From JAGOLU01 sp964542665 (lineage in GTDB: Bacteria; Patescibacteriota; Microgenomatia; UBA1406; GWC2-37-13), in the NCBI GenBank assembly GCA_964542665.1, contig CAZIUF010000004.1, positions 1 through 52,824 on the forward strand: a stretch of DNA of 52,824 nt, read 5' to 3'. Made by a program: the position numbers and the translations under genes. Positions within the stretch are counted from its first letter, which is position 1; every line of letters begins with the position of its first letter. Below the pieces are notes generated by a model. The model saw only the letters and a program-made list of their open reading frames with translations. It was not told where the DNA came from and did no database searches. Shown here in pieces: positions 32,297 to 38,726 of the stretch.

Positions 32297-33376
32297 ATGC
32301 ATTTGCCTTTTATCATCAGCAACTCAGAGGGGTCTGGACAACCTGCGACCCAGTATCTCTGCGGGTTTAGTGGGAGTGACTCCACCCTTGTATTACTTGA
32401 CTATCTGGTCATCCTGAACGACAGTGAAGGATCTCATAAGATGCTTCGTCAGGCTCAGCATGACAATCGGGTGTCAGGCTATTTGTTGCTTGACGGACGA
32501 TATTGGGAACAGGGGGCACGAGAAGTCGAAAGTCATAAAGTCCATAAAGTCTCTAAAGTCGAAATAGTCAAAATCCACAAAGACTACACACAGAAACAAG
32601 CGATAGAGGAGATCATCAAAAAACACATGTTGAAAGAGATCCATCTCGATTCACGTATCACTTCGTACGCCACAGTTCAGTCACTTGAAAAGTTTGGTCT
32701 CAAAGTGATTGGTGAGGACGGAGTGATGCAAAAGTTACGAGAGATCAAGCACGCAGATGAGATCACAAAGATTAAGAAAGCCCAAAAGATTGCACTTGCG
32801 GCATTTGAAAAACTTAAACCTGAAATAGTTATTGGTGCGACCGAAAGAGCGCTTGCAGCAAAACTCGAGTACCTGATGAAGCTCGAAGGCGCAGATAGCG
32901 TGTCATTTGAAACCATCATAGCAAGTGGACCAAACTCAGCGCTTCCCCATGCCACCGTGACAGATCGCAAGATCAAGTCCACAGATGCGGTCATCATCGA
33001 CTTTGGCGCGTGTGTGGATGGGTATTGCAGCGACTATACTCGTACCATCCTCATGCCGAAAGCCTCAGCAAAATTGAAAGAGATTTACATGATTGTGCAA
33101 AAGGCGCAACGAGCAGCGATAAAAAAAGCAGTTGAAGGTGAGTCATTAAAAGATGTTGATCATGCAGCGCGTCAGGTGATCGAGAAAGCAGGATACGGAC
33201 AGTATTTTACTCACTCCACTGGCCATGGCGTAGGGATGGAAGTGCACGAACTGCCACATGTGTCATATCGATCCACGGCAGTACTGCAAAAAGGCCACGT
33301 CATAACCATCGAGCCAGGGATCTACATCCCTGACCTTGGTGGTGTCCGATTGGAAGAGATGGTTATCGTGGGATAA
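32297..33376 (+). CDS. pepP: Xaa-Pro aminopeptidase (M24 metallopeptidase)
   Basis: 359 residues. It removes N-terminal residues before proline with a two-metal site. Metal ligands seen: D and D in IIDFGACVDGYCSDYTRT, H in STGHGVGMEVHE, E in TIEPGIYIP and E in RLEEMV. The N-terminal creatinase-like domain is interrupted: between TLVLLDY and YLLLDGRYWEQ, two strands normally joined by a short turn, lie about 20 residues (37-58) encoded by a palindromic element. A run of AAAGTC-like units adds a further basic stretch at 75-95. Start supported by TATCAT 5 nt before ATG. Confidence 0.92.
   Translation: MHLPFIISNSEGSGQPATQYLCGFSGSDSTLVLLDYLVILNDSEGSHKMLRQAQHDNRVSGYLLLDGRYWEQGAREVESHKVHKVSKVEIVKIHKDYTQKQAIEEIIKKHMLKEIHLDSRITSYATVQSLEKFGLKVIGEDGVMQKLREIKHADEITKIKKAQKIALAAFEKLKPEIVIGATERALAAKLEYLMKLEGADSVSFETIIASGPNSALPHATVTDRKIKSTDAVIIDFGACVDGYCSDYTRTILMPKASAKLKEIYMIVQKAQRAAIKKAVEGESLKDVDHAARQVIEKAGYGQYFTHSTGHGVGMEVHELPHVSYRSTAVLQKGHVITIEPGIYIPDLGGVRLEEMVIVG
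32408..32464. repeat. Full-length palindromic element inside pepP, GTCATCCTGA type
   Basis: The left arm has GTCATCCTGAACGACAGTGA then AGGATCT; the right arm ends GTCAGGCTCAGCATGAC. This is the most complete copy of the GTCATCCTGA type in the window. In frame; it encodes VILNDSEGSHKMLRQAQHD. Confidence 0.85.
32521..32583 (+). repeat. Degenerate short-unit repeat inside pepP
   Basis: Repeats of about 9 nt built on AAAGTC (GTCGAAAGTCATAAAGTCC and so on) encode EVESHKVHKVSKVEIVKIHK in frame. Confidence 0.55.
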
Positions 33377-33427
33377 AAATTGAGATGTGCCTGATCTGAC
33401 AGCGGTGGGATCTTAGTAACGGGCAGT

Positions 33428-34255
33428 TTAGTTAGGTCTCTGATAAATTGTACCCATCACAGCAGGATTGTATGGTCCCAGCTTATCTAGTGGGTGAATA
33501 TCAGCTATTCGACTCATCATGTAGTGAGCATCAGGTACCGAGTCACCCGGATTCAGCAACCAAGGATCTGTAAGACTGAGGTCGATTGGCTTTAATGGAT
33601 TTAGACCACGGTTTAGTTCATGGCCAGATATGCTCATGCCTACCATACAGACAGGCCTATCATGATGAAGTTTTTCAACTATTGTATGGATACCTGGTTC
33701 TGCGATCTGTAGATTGCCATCGTGTGAACGAGTTCCCTCTGGTGCAAGAAGTATTGCTCGAGGATTTCCATCTTTGGTTATCTGGTTTAATCTTCTGATA
33801 AATTCCTTAAAATTGTCTAGGGCATCTTTACGGGTAAAGCCATATTTAGCTACGTCAGATAGCATATAGGGCTGAATCAGTGGAAATATCTCACAATCAA
33901 GAAATCGTTCCGCGAGACCTGCAGCGCTTGCAAAAGTAGGGTTACGTGCGGGGTCCATATTCCATTTTGATGCAGGGATAAACGGTCGTCGATACACATC
34001 TAATCCTGGTAATACATGTTGCCTAAACACAGATATAGCAAATGCTGGATCTTCAAACGTAATATGGTTAAAAAATAGTGCAAGGTGAGGACTATCTGAC
34101 CTATTTAAGAGCGCTGTTACATCCTGTATACGATGCAGAGATTCTCCTTGCAGATGTATGCCACCCAAATGAGCAGCATTTAATAGCCAAGGATAATGAG
34201 GTGCCGCTTTGGTACCGATAAATCTACCCAATCCAGAACCTAATTCAAGCGCCAT
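33428..34255 (-). CDS. PlsC-like acyltransferase
   Basis: 275 residues of the glycerophospholipid acyltransferase superfamily. Seen: ALFFNHITFEDPAF, which contains the catalytic H-x4-D; a middle region with IPASKWNMDPARNP; and LLAPEGTRSHDGN, the PEGTRS motif that binds the phosphate of the acceptor. No clear membrane helix. It may acylate lysophosphatidate, or serve another lipid; many CPR genomes lack full lipid synthesis, so the source of acyl groups is open. Its start is 12 nt after the glmS stop on the same strand, so it is probably transcribed with glmS. Confidence 0.82.
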   Translation of the reverse strand: MALELGSGLGRFIGTKAAPHYPWLLNAAHLGGIHLQGESLHRIQDVTALLNRSDSPHLALFFNHITFEDPAFAISVFRQHVLPGLDVYRRPFIPASKWNMDPARNPTFASAAGLAERFLDCEIFPLIQPYMLSDVAKYGFTRKDALDNFKEFIRRLNQITKDGNPRAILLAPEGTRSHDGNLQIAEPGIHTIVEKLHHDRPVCMVGMSISGHELNRGLNPLKPIDLSLTDPWLLNPGDSVPDAHYMMSRIADIHPLDKLGPYNPAVMGTIYQRPN

Positions 34256-34266
34256 ATCAAAGTATT

Positions 34267-36036
34267 TTACTTCACAGTCACGCTCTTGGCAAGGTTACGT
34301 GGCTTGTCAGGATCGCATAGACGACCTACCGATAGGTAATAGCCGAGTATTTGACCAGCTATCGCATTGGCTAGAGGGGTGAGTGGTCCTAGATCTGGTG
34401 TCGGGATATGCACGTCGTACTCTGCAGCATTTTTGGGCGATATCCCGATGATACGCGCACCTCGAGTCTTGAGCTCAGTGGCTGAGGAAAGTACTTCACT
34501 TTTAGTTTCATCCTCAGACGCCAGGACAATACATGGAGTACCCTTTTGGATGAGTGCGATCACGCCATGTTTGAGCTCTCCAGCCATGAAGCCTTCTGCA
34601 TGGATGTACGAAGCCTCTTTGATTTTGAGTGCTGTTTCCATCGCAATTGGAAAGTTGTCATATTTCCCAATGACATAGATATCTTGAGAGTCAATGAGTC
34701 CTACAGCGATGTCTCGGATTGATTCCAGTGTCTTAGGTGTCAGCCATGACTCTAGTTGAGTACTGATGGATCCTTCGTCACTTCTATTGCTTTGGTCAGG
34801 ATGACACGCTGTAGCAAGTTTATGCATCGTAGCTACTTGTGCAGTAAATGCTTTTGTAGATACTACCGCTATCTCGGGACCAGAGCCGACGGACAAAGTG
34901 ATATCGGAGATACGCTCAAGGGTACTTCCACGAGCATTCACGACAGCGACTATTCGTGATCCCTTTGCTTTAGCTGCCTTGACCCCAATCAGAGTGTCAG
35001 CTGTTTCACCACTTTGTGAAATTGCGATTACGACAGTTGAAGTGCTGAATAGTTGAGTAAAGGGCATCAGCTCGTTCGCCGCAACCGCCTTTACATCGAT
35101 GCCGACGTGTGCAAATATATACGTCGATAGAAGAGCGCAATGATAGGCTGTTCCACATCCCGTGATATATATACTTTTAGCATCCTTTATCAAAGGTACT
35201 AGTTTTTCGATCTGCTCATCGTTGAGATTCAGTGCTTTGGGGATCGTATCTTTTTGTTCGACGATCTCTTTGAGCATATAGTGAGGGAAACCATTCTTTT
35301 GAGCAGTTTCTGCAGACCAGTCGATATGTTCGAGTTTAAAAGTTTTCTGCTTCTCTGAATCTATATCAATGATCTCAATTTTGCCGTTATCGAGTACGAC
35401 AGCCTCACGGTCCTGGAGAAAATATACTTCTTTGGTATATGGTAGAAGGGCTGTCACATCAGAAGCGAGAACACTTTCGTCAGGACTCACTCCGATGACC
35501 AGTGGCGATCCATCACGACACGCCACGATCTCATGAGATTGTGTAGACATGACGACGATCGCGTTTGAGCCAACAAGATCTTTGAATGACGTGATCACGG
35601 CATTTTTAAATGACATACCACCTTTTATCTTCATATCGATCAAGTGCGATATTACTTCAGTATCCGTTTCTGATGCGAAACTAACTCCATTGAGCATTTT
35701 CCTGATCTCCAGATGATTTTCTACGATGCCATTGTGTACCACGGCGATAGTTTTGTCAGTATTGAGATGGGGATGCGCATTGGCATCAGTGACGCCTCCA
35801 TGGGTAGCCCAACGAGTATGCCCAATGGCGAGCGATGTGCCAGGCAGGGTAGTTGTTGCCTCACCGATCTTACCCACATGTTTCTCAACCATCACATTCG
35901 ACTTTTGACCTTCGACTTTCGACTCGATTGCAATACCCCAAGAATCGTATCCTCGATACTCGAGCAACTTCAGTGCCTTTAGGGTGAGTTGAGCTGCATT
36001 TTGTTTGTTTCCGTTATATGCAAAAATTCCGCACAT
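34267..36036 (-). CDS. glmS: Glutamine--fructose-6-phosphate aminotransferase (isomerizing)
   Basis: 589 residues. It makes glucosamine-6-phosphate for peptidoglycan. Seen: N-terminal nucleophile after Met (MCGIFAYNG, C2), GHTRWATHGGVTDANAHPH of the glutaminase half, then two SIS domains (ITGCGTAYHCAL; AISQSGETADTL) and the C-terminal signature PRNLAKSVTVK. The ATG at 36036 is fixed by the need for C2 at the N-terminus. A palindromic element encodes about residues 411-423 (HPDQSNRSDEGSIST), and a degenerate repeat encodes ESKVEGQKSNVMVEK. TATCAT ends 8 nt before ATG, while a structured RNA lies farther upstream. Confidence 0.97.
   Translation of the reverse strand: MCGIFAYNGNKQNAAQLTLKALKLLEYRGYDSWGIAIESKVEGQKSNVMVEKHVGKIGEATTTLPGTSLAIGHTRWATHGGVTDANAHPHLNTDKTIAVVHNGIVENHLEIRKMLNGVSFASETDTEVISHLIDMKIKGGMSFKNAVITSFKDLVGSNAIVVMSTQSHEIVACRDGSPLVIGVSPDESVLASDVTALLPYTKEVYFLQDREAVVLDNGKIEIIDIDSEKQKTFKLEHIDWSAETAQKNGFPHYMLKEIVEQKDTIPKALNLNDEQIEKLVPLIKDAKSIYITGCGTAYHCALLSTYIFAHVGIDVKAVAANELMPFTQLFSTSTVVIAISQSGETADTLIGVKAAKAKGSRIVAVVNARGSTLERISDITLSVGSGPEIAVVSTKAFTAQVATMHKLATACHPDQSNRSDEGSISTQLESWLTPKTLESIRDIAVGLIDSQDIYVIGKYDNFPIAMETALKIKEASYIHAEGFMAGELKHGVIALIQKGTPCIVLASEDETKSEVLSSATELKTRGARIIGISPKNAAEYDVHIPTPDLGPLTPLANAIAGQILGYYLSVGRLCDPDKPRNLAKSVTVK
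34768..34805. repeat. Palindromic element inside glmS
   Basis: On the minus strand: GTCATCCTGACC ... GACGAAGGATCC, the GTCATCCTGA type with a partly decayed middle. In frame, in a surface-exposed part of the second SIS domain region. Confidence 0.7.
35892..35932 (-). repeat. Degenerate short-unit repeat inside glmS
   Basis: Units like TTCGACTTTTGACC and TTCGACTTTCGACTC (plus strand) insert a basic stretch into the glutaminase domain in frame. Confidence 0.45.
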
Positions 36037-36044
36037 ATGCTTAC

Positions 36045-36050
36045 ATGATA
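36045..36050 (-). promoter_or_regulatory. Possible own -10 box of glmS
   Basis: TATCAT, 8 nt before the glmS ATG. If used, it would give a leaderless glmS mRNA and leave the upstream structured RNA as a separate transcript. Confidence 0.4.
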
Positions 36051-36121
36051 ATTGATGATTAACCGACTGAAGATAAGAAAGAAGGGTTGATAGAGGTGTG
36101 TTATACACCCATAAAGTAGTT

Positions 36122-36290
36122 GAGAAAGGATTTGTATGTGTGATCACTCACACATTTTGTCTTTCTCTGACGGTATACCTGATACCGGAAAGGTCCCGCA
36201 GATACTCTAGCTTTTGGCTAGGTCCGATTTGTCACTAGAAATTTTAAGTTCTAGCAACTCCTTTCTCCTCGTATCCCCGCCGAAGCAGGG
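36122..36290 (-). ncRNA. Candidate structured RNA upstream of glmS
   Basis: Read leftward, five clean hairpins follow one another: CCCUGC-UUCG-GCGGGG (36290-36275); CUAGAA/UUCUAG (36254-36235); CUAGC-CAAAA-GCUAG (36221-36207); CGGUAU-CAGGU-AUACCG (36187-36171); and GUGUGA-GUGA-UCACAC (36153-36138). Two are capped by stable tetraloops (UUCG, GNRA). Longer pairings compete: GAGAAAGG (36267-36260) can pair with CCUUUC (36193-36188) or with CCUUUCUC (36129-36122), and the latter can also pair with GAGAAAG (36167-36161). It could be a cis-regulatory leader of glmS or an independent small RNA. The glmS ribozyme core is not found. Confidence 0.5.
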
Positions 36291-36301
36291 CCACACGCTA
36301 T

Positions 36302-36703
36302 TTATGATCTTCTATCTTCTTGATCATTATACCTCTTTTTTCGGCTTGTCAACTCCATCCAGGATCCTACTCCGATGATCGACCACCCGAGTATTGGTAA
36401 ACCAATAGGTATCGCGCGTGATAGTGCGAGATGGATGACCCGCTCGACCTTATAGTTCTGTCGCTCAGTGATGAGTGAGTTGCGCGTTTGCTCCACGAGA
36501 GGGTCCTCGATATGTTTGGAATATTCAAATGCAAACAAGAGGAGTGCAAACCCAAGGAGAAGGAGTATCTTTCCCCGTGATGGTTTCATAAATGACCACG
36601 CAAATGAAACGATTAAGCCACTAAAATAAAACATGGGTTGCCAATTGTGCAGAATCAGAAAATACACGGTATAAATGATATTTTGTTGAGTGTCAGGAGC
36701 CAT
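36302..36703 (-). CDS. Small membrane protein of unknown function
   Basis: 133 residues, not recognised. Three hydrophobic segments: FYFSGLIVSFAWSFM, ILLLLGFALLLFAFEY and IGLPILGWSIIGVGSWM, with a charged loop KHIEDPLVEQTRNSLITERQ between the second and third. The C-terminus is basic (SRKKRYNDQEDRR). It lies upstream of the structured RNA and glmS on the same strand. The gap above it (36704-36840) holds an AT-rich degenerate repeat and a palindromic element. Confidence 0.6.
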   Translation of the reverse strand: MAPDTQQNIIYTVYFLILHNWQPMFYFSGLIVSFAWSFMKPSRGKILLLLGFALLLFAFEYSKHIEDPLVEQTRNSLITERQNYKVERVIHLALSRAIPIGLPILGWSIIGVGSWMELTSRKKRYNDQEDRRS

Positions 36704-36715
36704 GTGTCAATAGTT

Positions 36716-36742
36716 CGCAATTTACAATTTTCAATTTCAAAT
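36716..36742. repeat. Degenerate AT-rich repeat
   Basis: CAATTTACAATTTTCAATTT, a run of 8-nt-like units between two leftward genes. It is similar in kind to the run at 1222. Confidence 0.4.
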
Positions 36743-36781
36743 AGTATCAGTTTCCATAACACATCTTACAGCCAGGTCGAC

Positions 36782-36826
36782 GTCATTGCGAGGACCCGCC
36801 GATGAGGCTGGGGACGTCGCAATCTC
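36782..36826. repeat. Palindromic element, GTCATTGCGAGG type
   Basis: GTCATTGCGAGGACCCGCC, then a spacer and GGACGTCGCAATCTCG. It lies intergenic, just after the stop of the leftward exonuclease gene. Confidence 0.7.
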
Positions 36827-36840
36827 GTAAAACAAAAAAA

Positions 36841-37761
36841 TCAAAACAACCCATCCTGTTCTGTTGGTTTGGTCGCCGATTTCTTCTCTTTCTCAACCGT
36901 CTGATGCGGAAAAAATCTATTGATCAGCGAGTATAGTTCATATTCCTGAAGTTTTGCTTTAAAGGGTGGAGGAAAACCATCGAAATGTAAATCTTCGAGT
37001 GACACATCAATGGATGGCAAATCGGTGACGATAGTTGATACTTCTTTCATCTGCTTGAGGGTTGCCATGGTCTCAGCATCAAACTTTTCAGACATATTTT
37101 CAGTTGATCCATATTGCTCGATGAGCTTTGCACCAGTCTTTGGACCAATATTTTTGATTCCCGTATAGTGATCTGATGAATCACCCATGAGTGCCTTCAA
37201 ATCTGCGACCTTATCAGGTAAAACACCCAACTTTGCTTTTACGAGCTCGGGTGTATAGAGCACACTTTTTGAAAATCCAATCTGTGGTGTGAGCACATAA
37301 ATACGATCATTGACGAGTTGAAACATGTCCTTGTCACCTGTCAGAATGATGATTCTAGGTGGGTCCGACTGCTTCTTAGTTGAATCATATATTTTGACTG
37401 CAAGAGTACCGATCGTATCATCAGCCTCGTACCCAGGTGTCTCAAATCGCTTTATCCCGGTACTATCAAGCACGTCCTTTACGAGATTGAACTGTACTTT
37501 GAGATTGTCTTCAGTTGGCTTGCGAGTCGCTTGATATGTTGTAATGATTTTTTTCCGAAATGACTCGGTTGGCGTGTCAAATGCCGCTGCAATATAGTCA
37601 GGTTTTAGATCAACTATCGTTTTTTGCAACATAGAAAAGTATCCGTAGATGGCATTGGTCGGTGTACCATCCTTACGAGTAAGAGGGGGGATTGCGTGAT
37701 ACGCACGATGGATGAGTGCATGTGAATCGATGATGAGAAGCGTTGACATATTTCTAATCAT
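36841..37761 (-). CDS. Stand-alone 5'-3' exonuclease (PolA N-terminal domain type)
   Basis: 306 residues. It is the flap-endonuclease/5'-3' exonuclease normally fused to DNA polymerase I, here without the polymerase. It removes RNA primers and flaps. Seen: the acidic metal site in LLIIDSHALIHRAYH, FDTPTESFRKK, the key YEADDTIGTLA and LTGDKDMFQLV, then the helix-hairpin-helix ALMGDSSDHYTGIKNIGPKTG. The C-terminal tail is charged and short. The ATG at 37761 is preferred as it is nearest to TATGAT; one at 37749 is possible. It follows the NYN gene by 12 nt. Confidence 0.93.
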   Translation of the reverse strand: MIRNMSTLLIIDSHALIHRAYHAIPPLTRKDGTPTNAIYGYFSMLQKTIVDLKPDYIAAAFDTPTESFRKKIITTYQATRKPTEDNLKVQFNLVKDVLDSTGIKRFETPGYEADDTIGTLAVKIYDSTKKQSDPPRIIILTGDKDMFQLVNDRIYVLTPQIGFSKSVLYTPELVKAKLGVLPDKVADLKALMGDSSDHYTGIKNIGPKTGAKLIEQYGSTENMSEKFDAETMATLKQMKEVSTIVTDLPSIDVSLEDLHFDGFPPPFKAKLQEYELYSLINRFFPHQTVEKEKKSATKPTEQDGLF

Positions 37762-37773
37762 GAAGTAAAATGA

Positions 37774-38649
37774 TCATATCTTAGCCACGCACAAAGCTGC
37801 GTGGTCTTTTTTTATCTGGTGTACTTTGGCCTTCTTGGCTATCTTCAAGGGTTTGGTTGTAAATTGGATGATATCTGCCGGGTAGATGTACAGTCCCTTG
37901 TATAAGATGCGATTTTCCATGCACAGTAATCGGACAGGAAAGTCAGGTTTGTACTGATGGATCGTAACGAGTGCCTGTAAAAAGTCTGCATCACCCGTCA
38001 TGAGATGGATCGATTTGACCTCGCCCATGAGCGCCATGCTGATCATGTCTGCAGTGAGCTTCACATCAACTTCCTTTTCTTTTCCTGAGGTAGGGGATCG
38101 ATACCCGGTGAAAAACAACACTCGTTTGTCCTTTTTGGCTGATTTGTAAAAGATAAATTCATTTTTTGACATTTTCTTTTCTTGTTCGGTCTGCTTTATC
38201 CCTCGTGGGTTGTATGAAGCATAAAAATGAATATGAGTGAACTTCGTGCCTATTGTCTCTTCGATGAGCGAGAAGGCTTTTGCAAAATCAAGATATTTAT
38301 CTGGGCCAAATAGTGTGTACTGAGCGCTGTACAGATTTGATCCATCGATAAACAAATGAGTTTCTTCTGAAGACTTCGTAGGCATGACCTGCTTATCGAT
38401 CATCTGAGTTTTGTTAGAGACTACCACTTTGGTAGACATATTTTTCTGTTGAACTGGTCGCATCTTCCTTTGAATTGGCTGAGATTGTCGTTGCTGGTTA
38501 TTCTGTTGGCGTGCACTATTTTGAGGGGAGGGAGTTCGTGGAGCAGCCTGAACGATTTCATTTAGACGTGCCAGAGCAGTACGACCTGCACGGGGCGATA
38601 AAACGTACCTCACTCTTGGCTTTCTTTGTCGCGGTTGGAAGGGGGACAT
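37774..38649 (-). CDS. NYN-domain protein (LabA/PIN-like putative ribonuclease) with disordered N-terminus
   Basis: 291 residues. The first 95 are basic and rich in Q, R, N and P, likely disordered and perhaps RNA-binding. Residues 97-260 are a NYN domain: LFIDGSNLYSAQY (first acid), KEKEVDVKLTADMI (second) and HLMTGDADFLQAL (third). These acids form the metal site of PIN-like nucleases. The tail is lysine-rich. Target RNA unknown. The start is supported by a perfect TATAAT 6 nt before the ATG. A hairpin with a U-run on the opposite strand lies in its last codons. Confidence 0.85.
   Translation of the reverse strand: MSPFQPRQRKPRVRYVLSPRAGRTALARLNEIVQAAPRTPSPQNSARQQNNQQRQSQPIQRKMRPVQQKNMSTKVVVSNKTQMIDKQVMPTKSSEETHLFIDGSNLYSAQYTLFGPDKYLDFAKAFSLIEETIGTKFTHIHFYASYNPRGIKQTEQEKKMSKNEFIFYKSAKKDKRVLFFTGYRSPTSGKEKEVDVKLTADMISMALMGEVKSIHLMTGDADFLQALVTIHQYKPDFPVRLLCMENRILYKGLYIYPADIIQFTTKPLKIAKKAKVHQIKKDHAALCVAKI
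37784..37812 (+). terminator. Terminator-like hairpin on the plus strand, inside the NYN coding end
   Basis: CCACGCA-CAAAGC-TGCGTGG then TCTTTTTTT. It has the form of an intrinsic terminator for rightward transcription, but no rightward gene precedes it. It may stop antisense transcripts, or the U-run may simply reflect lysine codons (AAA) of the leftward gene. Confidence 0.35.
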
Positions 38650-38655
38650 GCGATC

Positions 38656-38661
38656 ATTATA
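38656..38661 (-). promoter_or_regulatory. -10 box of the NYN gene
   Basis: A perfect TATAAT on the minus strand, 6 nt before the ATG. Confidence 0.65.
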
Positions 38662-38726
38662 CTCACTTTATGCCCAAAACACGCTTGTACACACTGAGGC
38701 ACTTTATTACATTGGATAATCAGGTA

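Noticed and set aside
36037..36301. glmS ribozyme, or SRP RNA, in the glmS upstream region
   Set aside because: AGCG near the 5' end, ACGAGGAG and the position suggested the ribozyme, but its conserved catalytic core is absent. On the other strand CCGGAAAGG recalls SRP RNA, but the AGCAG side of the loop is missing. Kept only as a structured RNA of unknown type.
36841..37761. Truncated DNA polymerase I gene
   Set aside because: The exonuclease ends with its own charged tail and stop, no polymerase remnant follows, and stand-alone 5'-3' exonucleases are common in bacteria.
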